A DNA stretch of 64,000 bases from positions 5,116 through 69,115 of the forward strand of contig NZ_ANAE01000127.1 of assembly GCF_000341265.1 (NCBI RefSeq). The letters run 5' to 3'. Below are positions 23,618 through 33,052 of this stretch, one piece after another (positions within the stretch are counted from its first letter, which is position 1; every line of letters starts with the position of its first letter). The translations under genes were made by a program, and so were the position numbers. The notes under the pieces were generated by a model. It searched no databases, was not told the origin of the DNA, and saw only the letters and a program-made list of their open reading frames with translations. This DNA comes from Nocardiopsis prasina DSM 43845. GTDB taxonomy: Bacteria; Actinomycetota; Actinomycetes; Streptosporangiales; Streptosporangiaceae.

Positions 23618-25633
23618 GTGCCGGTGCCTTCACCGATATCTGCCTCGTTCTCCGACTTCGCCGACATCGACGCCTTCACGCGGATTCCCAGGATCTCCGC
23701 CGTGGCAGCCGGGCCCGACGGGCGGGTGGTGGCCTCGATCGACGAAGTCGACGAACACGGATCCCAACGCAGGTCGGCCCTGTGGGCGCTCGACCCGGAG
23801 GGCCTGACCCCGGCCCGGAGACTGACCTTCTCCACGGACGGCGAGGACGCACCGCGGCTCACCCCCGACGGTTCGCTGCTGTTCACCTCCCGGCGCCCCG
23901 ACCCGGACGACGACTCGGCTGGGGGCACTGCGGCCATCTGGCGCCTGCCCGAACACGGGGAGGCGGCCCTCGTCGCCCGGACCCCCGCGGGCCTGAGCGT
24001 CTCCGGTGTCGCGAAGGACGGCTCGATCCTCGCGAAGACGAGCGTCCTGGCCGGATCCACCCTGGAGGATGACGCCGATCGTCGCAAGGCCAGGAGGGCC
24101 GCCAAGCGGAGCACCATCTGGCACACCGGCATGCCGATCCGCCGTTGGGACCACGAACTCGGCGACGTCAGCCCACGCCTGGTGCTCATCTCCCCTGACG
24201 GCGGGATCAGCGACCTGACCGACGGCGTCGACACCCTGGCGCTCTCGGATGCGTCGGCCGACCTGTCCCCGGACGGCCGAACCGTCGCGACGACCTGGAC
24301 CGAACGGGTCGAGGGCGGGCAGACCCGGACCGGTGTCGTCCTCATCGACACCGACAGCCGCGAACGATCCACCCTGCTGACCGCTGACGAACACCAGGAG
24401 TACGGCTCCCCGGTGTTCTCGCGCGACGGGGCCCACGTGGCGGCCACGCGCATCACGATCTCCACCCCCACCGACACCGGTTACGACTTCCTGGAGATCC
24501 ACCCGCTGACGGGTGGGGAGCCGGTCAGGGTCGACGTCGGAGACCTCACGATCAGGGGGTACGTCTGGAGCTACGACGGCACCCTCCTGGTCACCGGCGA
24601 TCTGCACTCCTCCGGCGCCGTGCTCGCCGTCGACCCGAGCACCGGCGAGGCGCGCACCCTGGCGGACGCCGGTGTGTTCACCTCGCTGGCTCCCGCGCCG
24701 GACGGCTCCCTGTTCGCGCTGCGTTCCGACGTCGCCACCCCCGCGCGTCCGGTACGGCTGGCGCCCGACGGTGAGCGGACCGAACTCCCCGCACCGGGTT
24801 CGGTGGACGCCCTGCCCGGCACCCTGGAACGGGTGTGGACCGACGTCGACGGCGTACGGGTCGGCGGATGGCTGTGCCTGCCTGACGGCGCCTCCCAGAC
24901 CGACCCGGCGCCGGTGATGCTGTGGATCCACGGCGGCCCCCACGGATCCTTCAACGCGTGGTCCTGGCGGTGGTGCCCGTGGCTGGCCGTCGCCCGGGGC
25001 TACGCCGTGCTGATGCCCGACTTCGCCATGTCCAGCGGCTACGGGCACGCGGGGTTGAACCGCGGCTGGCCCAGGCTGCCGGACGTCGTCTACGGGGAGT
25101 GCGAGGCTCTGCTCGACCAGGAGCTGGAGCGCCCCGAACTGGACGGTTCGCGCACGGCGCTGCTCGGTGCCTCCTTCGGAGGCTTCATGGTCAGCTGGAT
25201 CGCCGGTCGGACCGACCGCTTCTCGGCGGTCGTCACCCACGCTGGTTCGTGGGCGATGGGGCAACAGCACCGCACCACCGACGCCGCCGCGAAGAAGATG
25301 CGCGTGCACGGCCGCGAGGACCAGCAGCCCGAGTGGTACCGGGACAACTCCCCGCACCAGGGCGCGTCGCGTGTGGTCACGCCGGTGCTGATCACCCACG
25401 GCAACCGGGACTACCGGGTGCCGATCAGCGAGGCGCTGCGGATGTGGTGGGACCTGGTCTCGGGCTGGGACGGCCCGCCGGAGACCATGCCGCACCGGTT
25501 CCTCCAGCTGACCGGCGAGAACCACTGGGTGCTCACGCCCTCCAACGGCCGCGTGTGGAACGAGACCGTGCTGGCCTTCTGCGACCAGCACCTCCGGGGC
25601 GGTGACCCGATCCCCGAGATCCTGCCGTGGTGA
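23618..25633 (+). CDS. S9-family serine peptidase (acylaminoacyl/prolyl oligopeptidase type)
   Basis: 671 residues. The N-terminal half is a seven-blade-type beta-propeller with repeated SPDG/TPDG turns; the last ~250 residues are the alpha/beta-hydrolase catalytic domain. The oxyanion-side GGPH, nucleophile S519 in GASFGGF, acid in THGNRDYRVP and His in GENHWV are seen. It should cleave small peptides or acyl-amino acids in the cytosol (no signal peptide). Start choice is open between neighbouring GTGs (23618, 23624), neither with a strong ribosome site. Confidence 0.9.
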   Translation: MPVPSPISASFSDFADIDAFTRIPRISAVAAGPDGRVVASIDEVDEHGSQRRSALWALDPEGLTPARRLTFSTDGEDAPRLTPDGSLLFTSRRPDPDDDSAGGTAAIWRLPEHGEAALVARTPAGLSVSGVAKDGSILAKTSVLAGSTLEDDADRRKARRAAKRSTIWHTGMPIRRWDHELGDVSPRLVLISPDGGISDLTDGVDTLALSDASADLSPDGRTVATTWTERVEGGQTRTGVVLIDTDSRERSTLLTADEHQEYGSPVFSRDGAHVAATRITISTPTDTGYDFLEIHPLTGGEPVRVDVGDLTIRGYVWSYDGTLLVTGDLHSSGAVLAVDPSTGEARTLADAGVFTSLAPAPDGSLFALRSDVATPARPVRLAPDGERTELPAPGSVDALPGTLERVWTDVDGVRVGGWLCLPDGASQTDPAPVMLWIHGGPHGSFNAWSWRWCPWLAVARGYAVLMPDFAMSSGYGHAGLNRGWPRLPDVVYGECEALLDQELERPELDGSRTALLGASFGGFMVSWIAGRTDRFSAVVTHAGSWAMGQQHRTTDAAAKKMRVHGREDQQPEWYRDNSPHQGASRVVTPVLITHGNRDYRVPISEALRMWWDLVSGWDGPPETMPHRFLQLTGENHWVLTPSNGRVWNETVLAFCDQHLRGGDPIPEILPW

Positions 25634-25683
25634 TGGTTCCACGGTCACGTCAGTGAGGCGAACAACTGAGAGGACGGGACAGC

Positions 25684-26985
25684 TTGTCGGACAGATCAAC
25701 CGTAGGAAACGGGAGCGCGCGTCCATGGCGGACCGGTTCCCGTGTCGCAGCGTCGGCACTCGTCATGGCCCCCGCCCTGGCGCTCGTGGCTCCCGCGCAC
25801 GCCGAGCCGGCGGACGGCTGCCTGGGTGAGGAGGGCGCGACGGTCGAGGAGGCGCGGGTCGAGCAGGAGGTCCCGCAGGAGATCCTGCGCGGGTCCGGGT
25901 TCGACGCCGCCGTGGACCGCTTCGAAGAGGAACTGTGCGCGGCGTCCGACCTGGACGGTGCCGGTGCGGTCGTCCAAGGCCACGGGGAAGCGCTCTGGAG
26001 GGACGCGGTGGAGCGCGTCCAGGCCCCCGGGGAGGTTGAGGGGGACCTGAGCGCCGAGGACGACCGGCCGCTCTACTGGGCGCGGCTCGCCATGACCTCC
26101 GCGCTCAACCGCTGGGAGCCCGGGTTCGCGCTGAGCGGGTCCGAGCGCGCCGAACTCGTGGCCGATCTGGAACGACGCTCCCGGGGCCAGGACGGAGAGG
26201 ACTTCGCGGAGGCCCCCGGGGAAGCCGACGTCAGCCATGTGGTCGTCACCGGGTTCGACCCGTTCCTCCTCGACGACGACATCCGCCAGGCCAACCCCTC
26301 CGGCGCCGCGGCCCTGGCCCTCGACGGAGCGGTGCTGGAGACAGCCGACGGCGTCGCGGTGGTCAAGGCGATGCTCTACCCGGTGCGCTGGAGGGACTTC
26401 ACCGACGGCATGGTCGAGCAGTCCCTCCTGCCCTACTACACCGGTGACCAGCCGGCCGACGCGGTCATCACGGTCAGCCAGGGTTCGCCGGGGAGGTTCG
26501 ACCTCGAGGCGCACAACGGTGCCTGGCGCGGTGGCTTCCAGGACAACGAGGTGCTCGGTACGCCCGAGATCATCCCCGTTCCCGAGGGCGTTCCCACCGT
26601 CTCCCCCCAGCCCCAGTGGTCGGACTCCTCCCTGGACCGCCCCGCCATCGTCGAGGAGACCACCGGGGCTCCCTTCCCCGTGTTCGACAACACCGAGGTG
26701 ACCGAGATCCCGGCGGGCGGGACCGCGCCCGTGGTGCGCCCTGACGGCCCCACCCCCGGTTCCGAGGCGCGGTCCGGCGGCGGAGGGAACTACCTCTCCA
26801 ACGAGATCGCGTACCGCAACACCCTGCTGCGCGACGCCACCGAAGGGGACGTCCCCGCAGGTCACATCCACACTCCGGTGCTGAACCTCGGCCCCGGCGG
26901 GAACATCTCCGATCCGGCCTTCGAAGAGGAGCGCGAGGCGATCGTCCGCCAGGTCGAGGACATCGTCGCGGCCTCGATCCGCTAG
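25684..26985 (+). CDS. Secreted pyroglutamyl-peptidase-like (C15) protein, Cys replaced by Ser
   Basis: 433 residues from a TTG start with a signal peptide (R-rich n-region, ALVMAPALALVAPAHA cleavage region). After ~150 helical residues the C15 fold begins at VVVTGFDPFLLDD. Where pyroglutamyl peptidase I has its nucleophile (Y-V-C-N) this protein has Y-L-S-N (S372), while the partner His is kept (H396 in GHIHTPV). It may be a serine variant or a non-catalytic binder. It follows the S9 peptidase by 50 nt. The start could also be a GTG at 25741. Confidence 0.75.
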   Translation: MSDRSTVGNGSARPWRTGSRVAASALVMAPALALVAPAHAEPADGCLGEEGATVEEARVEQEVPQEILRGSGFDAAVDRFEEELCAASDLDGAGAVVQGHGEALWRDAVERVQAPGEVEGDLSAEDDRPLYWARLAMTSALNRWEPGFALSGSERAELVADLERRSRGQDGEDFAEAPGEADVSHVVVTGFDPFLLDDDIRQANPSGAAALALDGAVLETADGVAVVKAMLYPVRWRDFTDGMVEQSLLPYYTGDQPADAVITVSQGSPGRFDLEAHNGAWRGGFQDNEVLGTPEIIPVPEGVPTVSPQPQWSDSSLDRPAIVEETTGAPFPVFDNTEVTEIPAGGTAPVVRPDGPTPGSEARSGGGGNYLSNEIAYRNTLLRDATEGDVPAGHIHTPVLNLGPGGNISDPAFEEEREAIVRQVEDIVAASIR

Positions 26986-26990
26986 CGAAT

Positions 26991-27032
26991 CGCCCGTCCG
27001 GGCCCGCCCGTGTGCGCAGGCCCGGACGGGCG
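26991..27032. terminator. Bidirectional hairpin terminator
   Basis: 13-bp perfect stem (26991-27003 with 27020-27032) between the convergent peptidase-like and LysR genes. Confidence 0.7.
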
Positions 27033-27045
27033 CCCCCCGTTCGGC

Positions 27046-27954
27046 TCAGACCACGACCTCCCGGCAGACCTCAATGAAGGCCTGGGTCCGCCGGACCGGC
27101 GCACGGTCGGTCAGCTGGACGATCTCGATGCCCAGCCCCTCGGGCTCGACGTCCAGCTCCCGGGTCGCGTACGGCAGGTCCTCGTAGCTGCGCTCCAGCA
27201 CGGTGCGCTGGGTCAGCAGCGCGTTGCCCAGGCCGCGCGCGACCAGGGCGCGGACCATCTCGAAGCTGGTCGTCCGGAAGCGTACGTTGGGGGTCAGCCC
27301 GGCCCGGGTGAACAGGCCGAGGAAGTACTCGCCGCCGGGCGGCAGGTCGAACAGGATCAGCGGTTCGACGGCCAGGTCGGCCAGGCTCGGCCGCTCCTTG
27401 GCGCTCACCGCCCCGCCCACGGGGGCGAGGACGTACGGGGGATCGGACCGCAGCGGCAGCGCGGTCACCCCGCTCGTGGTGCGCACCGAGGCCAGCTTGT
27501 AGTCGTAGGTGATCGCCAGGTCGATCCGCGTGTTCAGCAGGTCCTCCAGGAGCCTCTCGTGCGCGGCCTCGACGAAGGAGAGCTGGACGCTGGGGTGACG
27601 GCGGGAGAACTCGGCGATCACCCTCGGCAGCAGTATCGGCGCGATCGTGGCGTAGCAGCCGATGGTGAGTGTGCCCTCGATCTGCTCCCGTTCCTGGCGC
27701 GCCGACTCCCTGAACTGGGCGAGGCTGGCCAGCACGTTGTCGGCGGCCGCGATCGCGCGCTGGCCGGACGTGGTGAGCCGCATCCCCTTCTGTGAGCGCA
27801 CGAACAGGGTGATGCCGAGGGCCGACTCCAGCTCGACCAGGGCGGTCGAGACCGCCGACTGCGACACGAACAGCTCGCGCGCGGCGGCGGTCACCGAACC
27901 GTGCCTCGCGACGGTCGTCAGGTACTCCAGTTGACGCAGGCTCACGTCCGCCAT
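27046..27954 (-). CDS. LysR-family transcriptional regulator
   Basis: 302 residues: N-terminal winged helix (LRQLEYLTTVARHGSVTAAA, then SQSAVSTALVELE) and a periplasmic-binding-like effector domain starting EGTLTIGCYATIAP. It is divergent from the MFS-FMO-RidA-DUF1028-M20 operon and is its likely activator, responding to a pathway compound. The start is the ATG at 27954. Confidence 0.92.
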   Translation of the reverse strand: MADVSLRQLEYLTTVARHGSVTAAARELFVSQSAVSTALVELESALGITLFVRSQKGMRLTTSGQRAIAAADNVLASLAQFRESARQEREQIEGTLTIGCYATIAPILLPRVIAEFSRRHPSVQLSFVEAAHERLLEDLLNTRIDLAITYDYKLASVRTTSGVTALPLRSDPPYVLAPVGGAVSAKERPSLADLAVEPLILFDLPPGGEYFLGLFTRAGLTPNVRFRTTSFEMVRALVARGLGNALLTQRTVLERSYEDLPYATRELDVEPEGLGIEIVQLTDRAPVRRTQAFIEVCREVVV

Positions 27955-28113
27955 GCCCGTCCCACTCTCGGTTATCAGTTTTTCCGATGGTTAAGTTCAG
28001 ATCTATGTGTTGTACAGATCGTACTTCGCACCCCGATACTCGTGACCCAGGCCACAGGCAGGGCGTCCCCCGGGCCCGTCCGTGCCTTGAGTAACGAGTC
28101 CCCAGGAGGCGAG
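27955..28113. promoter_or_regulatory. Divergent LysR/operon control region
   Basis: 159 nt, more AT-rich than its flanks. ATC-N9-GAT dyad in the left part and two CAGATC repeats spaced 17 nt apart farther right are possible LysR boxes. An AGGAGG site for the MFS gene closes the region. Confidence 0.4.
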
Positions 28114-29430
28114 ATGACCGGTGCGACCCCGGATTCAGTGGACCGGAAGGACCTGCGCCGCAGCGTGTTCGCCGGAGCGGTGGGCGTCTTCGTCCACTGG
28201 TTCGACTGGGCCGTCTACGCGTACCTGGCCACCACCATGGCAAAGGTCTTCTTCCCCGAGCAGGACGGCACCACCGGACTGCTCTCGGTGTTCGCGGTCT
28301 TCGCCGTGGCGTTCTTCGTACGACCGCTCGGCTCCGTGCTGTTCGGACACCTCGGAGACCGGTTCGGACGCAAGACCACCCTGTCCATCGTCATCATCTC
28401 GATGGCGGCGGGCACGCTCATGCTCGGGCTGCTGCCCACCTACGACTCCGTCGGCATCCTCGCGCCGATCCTGCTCGTGGTCGCCCGCGTGATCCAGGGG
28501 CTCGCGGCGGGCGGGGAGTTCGGCAGCGCCGCCGCCTTCCTCGCGGAGTTCTCGCCGCCCAAGCGGCGGGGCTTCGGGTGCTCGTGGATCGAGTTCGGCT
28601 CGGTCGCCGGGTTCCTGTGCGCGTCGTTCGCGGTGTGGGCGCTCCACGCGGCCTTCCCGGCCGAGGTCGTCCTCGACTGGGCCTGGCGGATCCCCTTCCT
28701 GCTGACGGTGCCCATGGCGGCGGTCGGCCTCTACATCCGCCTGAAGATCGAGGACACGCCCGAGTACCGCGCGCTGGAGGACATGAACAACGTCCCCAGC
28801 CAGCCGGTCGTGGAGGTGTTCCGCTCCAACGGCAAGCAGTTCCTCCAGACGGTGGGCATCGAGACGTTCATGAACTCGACCTTCTACATCGTCCTCGTGT
28901 ACCTGATCACCTACCAGGAGGAGATCGTGGGGGTGCCCGCGGACCGGGCCGCCTTGCTCTCCGCCGCCGCCTCGGTGGTGGCCATGGGTGTGATCCCGCT
29001 GTCGGGCATGATCTCCGACCGGGTGGGCCGCAAGCCGGTGCTGTACACCGCCGCCGGCGCGATGATCGTCGGCTCCGTGCCCCTCTTCCTGCTCATGCAG
29101 GCGAACACGTCGTGGGCGGCCTTCCTCGCCACCTTCGGACTCGCGGTGATCCTCGCCGTCATCCTGGGCACGCACGCGTCGACGGTGGCGGAGCTCTTCC
29201 CCACGCGTACCCGCCAGAGCGGCCTCTCCATGGCCTACAGCGTCGCCGGTGCCTTCTTCGCGGGCACCCTGCCGTACCTGATGACCTGGCTGATCTCGGT
29301 GACCGGAAGCTCCATGGTCCCGGGTTTCACGATGATCGTGATCGGCGTCATCGGTGCCGTCACCCTGCGGACCATGCCCGAGACCAGGGGATCCGACCTT
29401 CTGCACGAGAGCGACCGCGCGCGGGTCTGA
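28114..29430 (+). CDS. MFS transporter, metabolite:H+ symporter family
   Basis: 438 residues, 12 helices, MHS family. GVFVHWFDWAVYAYLA opens helix 1, GDRFGRKTT is the loop 2-3 signature, and GLAAGGEFGSAAAFL marks helix 5. An AGGAGGCGAG site precedes the ATG. As the first gene of a catabolic operon it probably brings in the substrate. It is related to, but not the same as, the MFS protein at 62-1510. Confidence 0.9.
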   Translation: MTGATPDSVDRKDLRRSVFAGAVGVFVHWFDWAVYAYLATTMAKVFFPEQDGTTGLLSVFAVFAVAFFVRPLGSVLFGHLGDRFGRKTTLSIVIISMAAGTLMLGLLPTYDSVGILAPILLVVARVIQGLAAGGEFGSAAAFLAEFSPPKRRGFGCSWIEFGSVAGFLCASFAVWALHAAFPAEVVLDWAWRIPFLLTVPMAAVGLYIRLKIEDTPEYRALEDMNNVPSQPVVEVFRSNGKQFLQTVGIETFMNSTFYIVLVYLITYQEEIVGVPADRAALLSAAASVVAMGVIPLSGMISDRVGRKPVLYTAAGAMIVGSVPLFLLMQANTSWAAFLATFGLAVILAVILGTHASTVAELFPTRTRQSGLSMAYSVAGAFFAGTLPYLMTWLISVTGSSMVPGFTMIVIGVIGAVTLRTMPETRGSDLLHESDRARV

Positions 29431-29515
29431 CCCGCCGACCGGCCCCGTGCCCGGGGGCTCGCGCCGTCGAGCCCCCACCAGTACCTCGCAACCGTCCATG
29501 GGAGTGGAGAGCAGT

Positions 29516-30793
29516 ATGTCCGTTGAGGAGATCGAAGTCGTCGTCGTCGGAGGGGGGCAGGCCGGGATCGCGACGAGCGAGCACCTGCGCGGCCGCCGTG
29601 TTCCGCACGTCGTCCTCGAACGGCACCGCGTCGCCGAGCGCTGGCGTTCGGAGAGGTGGGACTCCCTGGTCACCAACGGGCCCGTCTGGCACGACCGGTT
29701 CCCCGGGATGGAGTTCGACGGCCTGGGTCCCGAGGACTTCGCCACGAAGGAACAGGTGGCCGACTACCTGGCCGCCTACGCGGAGAGGATCGACGCTCCG
29801 CTGCGCTGCGGGGTCGAGGTGACCTCCGTACGCAGGCACGACGGCCGCAGGGGCTTTCGCGTGGAGACCTCGGACGGCGTCTACGACGCGCGTTACGTCG
29901 TGGCCGCCACCGGACCGTTCCAGCGCCCGGTGATCCCGCCGATCATCCCGGAGGGGGAGGGGCCGGTCCAGATCCACTCCAGCGCTTACCGCAACCCGGC
30001 GCAGCTGCCCGAGGGCGGCGTCCTCGTGGTCGGGTCCGGGTCGTCGGGCGTGCAGATCGCCGACGAACTCCGCGCCTCCGGCCGTCCGGTGTACCTGTCC
30101 GTCGGCCCGCACGACCGTCCTCCGCGCCGGTACCGGGGACACGACTTCGTCTGGTGGCTGGGCGTGCTCGGCAAGTGGGAGGCCTCGACCCCGCCCCAGG
30201 GCGCCGAGCACGTGACGATCGCGGTCAGCGGTGCGCACGGTGGCCACACCGTGGACTTCCGGGGGCTGGCCGAGCGGGGCGTCACACTGGTGGGCCGGAC
30301 CGAGACCTACGCGGGCGGGACCGTGTGCTTCGCCTCCGACCTGCGGGAGAACGTCGTCGGCGGCGACGCCAACTACCTGGCGCTGTTGGACGAGGCCGAC
30401 GCCTACGTCACCCGCAACGGGCTCGATCTCCCCGAGGAGCCCGAGGCCAGGGCCCTGGGACACCTCCCGGACTCGGTGACCGCCCCCGTCCTCGAACTCG
30501 ACCTCGCCGCCGCCGGGGTCACCTCCGTCGTCTGGGCGACGGGCTTCACCGCCGACTACGGCTGGCTGCCCGCGGACGCCTGCGACGAGCACGGCAGGCC
30601 GAGGCACCAGCGCGGGGTCTCCAGCGAGCCCGGTGTCTACTTCGTGGGGCTGCCCTGGCAGTCGCGCCGGGGATCGAGCTTCCTCTGGGGGGCCTGGCAC
30701 GACGCGAGCTACGTGGCCGACCAGATCTCCATCCAGAGGGGATACATGGAACACAACGACGCCCACCCGCGCCCGTCCCACGTCCAGAGGTGA
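29516..30793 (+). CDS. Flavin-containing monooxygenase (group B)
   Basis: 425 residues with two Rossmann motifs: VVVVGGGQAGIATSEHL for FAD and VLVVGSGSSGVQIADEL for NADPH. A VVWATGFTADYGW segment near the C-terminus is the FMO-type ATG motif. It should insert one oxygen into an N, S or carbonyl compound. Neighbours RidA, DUF1028 and M20 amidohydrolase suggest that it starts breakdown of an N-containing substrate (inference). Confidence 0.88.
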   Translation: MSVEEIEVVVVGGGQAGIATSEHLRGRRVPHVVLERHRVAERWRSERWDSLVTNGPVWHDRFPGMEFDGLGPEDFATKEQVADYLAAYAERIDAPLRCGVEVTSVRRHDGRRGFRVETSDGVYDARYVVAATGPFQRPVIPPIIPEGEGPVQIHSSAYRNPAQLPEGGVLVVGSGSSGVQIADELRASGRPVYLSVGPHDRPPRRYRGHDFVWWLGVLGKWEASTPPQGAEHVTIAVSGAHGGHTVDFRGLAERGVTLVGRTETYAGGTVCFASDLRENVVGGDANYLALLDEADAYVTRNGLDLPEEPEARALGHLPDSVTAPVLELDLAAAGVTSVVWATGFTADYGWLPADACDEHGRPRHQRGVSSEPGVYFVGLPWQSRRGSSFLWGAWHDASYVADQISIQRGYMEHNDAHPRPSHVQR

Positions 30794-30801
30794 GAGCACC
30801 C

Positions 30802-31224
30802 ATGACCACGCACACCCGCATCCGCAAGTTCAACACCCGCGACACCTACCCCGAGCAGAACATCGACAACGACCTCTGCCAGGCCGTCGTCGCCGGGGGA
30901 GTCGTCTACCTGCGCGGCCAGATCGGCCAGGACCTGGAGACCCGGGAGTCGGTGGGCGTCGGCGACGTCCGCGCCCAGACCGAGAAGGCCATGGCCAACA
31001 TCGACCTCCTTCTGCGGGAGGCGGGCAGCGGCCTCCAGGACATCGTCAAGGTGACGGTCTACCTGGTCGACCCGCGTTACCGCGAGGACGTGTACCGGGA
31101 GATGGGGCGCTGGCTCAAGGGCGTCCACCCGGTCTCCACCGGGATCGTCGTCCAGGCGCTGGCCCGGCCGGAGTGGCTAGTGGAGATCGACGCCACCGCC
31201 GTGATCTCGGGAGGCCGGGAGTGA
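30802..31224 (+). CDS. RidA/YjgF-family protein (operon copy)
   Basis: 140 residues. RidA-like fold with YPEQNIDNDLCQAVVAGG near the N-terminus. The strand VKVTVYLVDPRYREDVY is typical of the family, and the protein ends VEIDATAVI. It may deaminate an imine or enamine released by the monooxygenase, or act as an isomerase of the pathway. The stop overlaps the GTG of the DUF1028 gene. Confidence 0.88.
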   Translation: MTTHTRIRKFNTRDTYPEQNIDNDLCQAVVAGGVVYLRGQIGQDLETRESVGVGDVRAQTEKAMANIDLLLREAGSGLQDIVKVTVYLVDPRYREDVYREMGRWLKGVHPVSTGIVVQALARPEWLVEIDATAVISGGRE

Positions 31225-31889
31225 CCTTCTCCATCGCGGCACACCAGGACGGCAGGTTCGGCGTCGCGGCGGTGTCCTCCTCGCCGGCGGTCGCCGCGCG
31301 CGTCGTCCACCTGCGGGACTCCGTCGGGGCCGTCGCGTCGCAGAACATCACCGACCCCCGGCTGGGTTCGGCCCTGCTGGACCGGCTGGAGGCGGGCGCG
31401 AGCCCCGAGGCGGCCCTGGAAGAGGTCGTCGGGGCAGCCCCGAACTCCAACTACCGCCAGCTCACCGTGGTGGACGCCTCGGGTGCGGCGGCGACGTTCA
31501 GCGGGGGACTCACCCTCGGCGTGCACGGCGAGGCCACCGGTCCGCACTGCGCGGCCGCGGGCAACATGCTCACCCGCGCCGACATCCCCGCGATCATGTG
31601 CGAGGCCTTCGCCTCGGCCGGGGGAGAGCTGGAGGAACGCCTGCTCACGGCCCTCTCGGCCGCACTGGCGGCGGGGGGTGAGGCCGGGCCGGTGTACTCG
31701 GCCGGGCTGTCCACCGTGTCCGGCCACGGCTGGCGCGACACGGACCTGCGCGTGGACTGGCAGGACGAACCCGTCGAGGCGCTGCGAGGGTTGCTCGACG
31801 TCTGGCTGCCCCAGCGCGACGACTACGTCCAGCGCGGCCTGGACCCGGCCGCCTCACCCGGATACGGGGTGCCCGGCGATGACCGCTGA
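31221..31889 (+). CDS. DUF1028 (Ntn-hydrolase-like) protein
   Basis: 222 residues. DUF1028 proteins have an Ntn-hydrolase-like fold, and the family often sits with M20 peptidases and RidA in catabolic operons. Opening TFSIAAHQDGRFGVAAVSSS and SVGAVASQNITDPRLG are strong family signatures. The second residue is Thr, which would be the N-terminal nucleophile after Met removal. Stop overlaps the start of the M20 gene. Substrate unknown. Confidence 0.88.
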   Translation: MTFSIAAHQDGRFGVAAVSSSPAVAARVVHLRDSVGAVASQNITDPRLGSALLDRLEAGASPEAALEEVVGAAPNSNYRQLTVVDASGAAATFSGGLTLGVHGEATGPHCAAAGNMLTRADIPAIMCEAFASAGGELEERLLTALSAALAAGGEAGPVYSAGLSTVSGHGWRDTDLRVDWQDEPVEALRGLLDVWLPQRDDYVQRGLDPAASPGYGVPGDDR

Positions 31890-33000
31890 GACCCACCGCC
31901 CGCCCGGTGTCTCCGATCAGCTCGCGCGGCTGATCGCCTACTCCGAGACCCTGCACGCGCATCCGGAGACCGCCTGGCGGGAACACCGCGCGGCGGCGTG
32001 GACGGCCGAACTGCTCGACGAGTTCGGTTTCGAGATGACCACCTCCTACCTCGGCTTCCCGACTGCGGTGCACGGCTCCTACGGGTCGGGCAGCCGCAGG
32101 GTGGGCCTGGTCGTGGAGTACGACGCCCTGCCCGGCCTGGGCCACGCGTGCGGGCACAACCTGATCGCCGCGATGTCGGCGGGCGCGGCGATCGCGCTCC
32201 GGCCCTGGGCGGACCGTCTCGACCTGCGGATCGAGGTCGTCGGAGCCCCGGCCGAGGAGGGCGGCGGGGGCAAGGTCGAGCTGTTGGACGCGGGCGCCTT
32301 CCACGGCCTGGACCTGGCGCTGATGGCCCACCCGGGACCGGTTGACGCTCCCCGCGCCGAGCCGTACGCGGTCGCCCACGACCACGTCCGCTTCACCGGG
32401 CAAACGGCCCACGCGGCCGCCTACCCGCACGAGGGCCGTAACGCCAACGACGCCTTCGTGGTCGCCCAGGTGGCCCTGGGGCTGCTGCGGCAGCAGCTTC
32501 CGCCCCACACGCGGGTGCACGGAATCCAGACCGTCGGAGGGGAGGCCCCCAACGCCATCCCCGGTGTCACCGAGGGCCGGTGGTACACCCGGGCCCGGAC
32601 CCTGGCGGAGCTGGAACCGCTCAGGGATCGGGTGGAGCGGTGCTTCGAGGCGGGGGCGTTGGCCACCGACACCGAGCTGGAGTTCACGCCCGAGTCCCAG
32701 CCCTACTCCGAGTTCCGCACGGACGAGCGCGCCCTGGAGATCTACACGCGCCACGCCCTGGCGATCGGTCGCCGGTTCGACGCTCCGGTGGAGCACCAGA
32801 CGATGAACCGCGCCTCGACGGACATGGGCAACGTCTCCCAGCACGTGCCCGCCATCCACCCCTACATCGGCCTGGACTGCTTCCCGGTGAGCAACCACCA
32901 GCCGGAGTTCGCCGCCGTGTGCGTGGGCGAGGCCGCCAACCGGGTCATCGAGGACGGCGCCACGCTGCTCGCGCGGACCGCCCACGAGTACTTCTCCTAG
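31879..33000 (+). CDS. M20-family amidohydrolase/peptidase
   Basis: 373 residues of the M20D-type amidohydrolases (hippurate, IAA-amino acid and p-aminobenzoyl-glutamate hydrolase kin). Metal ligands: H in GHACGHN, then APAEEGGGG with the catalytic Glu, and HPG further on; the lid/dimer domain starts around HDHVRFTGQTAHAAAYP. It would hydrolyse an amide bond in the last step coded by the operon. The ATG lies inside the DUF1028 gene's end. Confidence 0.9.
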   Translation: MTAETHRPPGVSDQLARLIAYSETLHAHPETAWREHRAAAWTAELLDEFGFEMTTSYLGFPTAVHGSYGSGSRRVGLVVEYDALPGLGHACGHNLIAAMSAGAAIALRPWADRLDLRIEVVGAPAEEGGGGKVELLDAGAFHGLDLALMAHPGPVDAPRAEPYAVAHDHVRFTGQTAHAAAYPHEGRNANDAFVVAQVALGLLRQQLPPHTRVHGIQTVGGEAPNAIPGVTEGRWYTRARTLAELEPLRDRVERCFEAGALATDTELEFTPESQPYSEFRTDERALEIYTRHALAIGRRFDAPVEHQTMNRASTDMGNVSQHVPAIHPYIGLDCFPVSNHQPEFAAVCVGEAANRVIEDGATLLARTAHEYFS

Positions 33001-33016
33001 CTCGCACGGCCCGGCC

Positions 33017-33052
33017 CCCGGGGTGGTCCGTTCAGTAGCGGGCCACCCCGGG
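33017..33052. terminator. Hairpin between convergent genes
   Basis: 14-bp stem with one mispair, 8-nt loop; it holds the stop codon of the minus-strand gene. Confidence 0.5.

Noticed and set aside
29360-30799. Antisense frame of the same length as the flavin monooxygenase gene
   Set aside because: It is a mirror of the real gene's codon bias without any recognisable motif.
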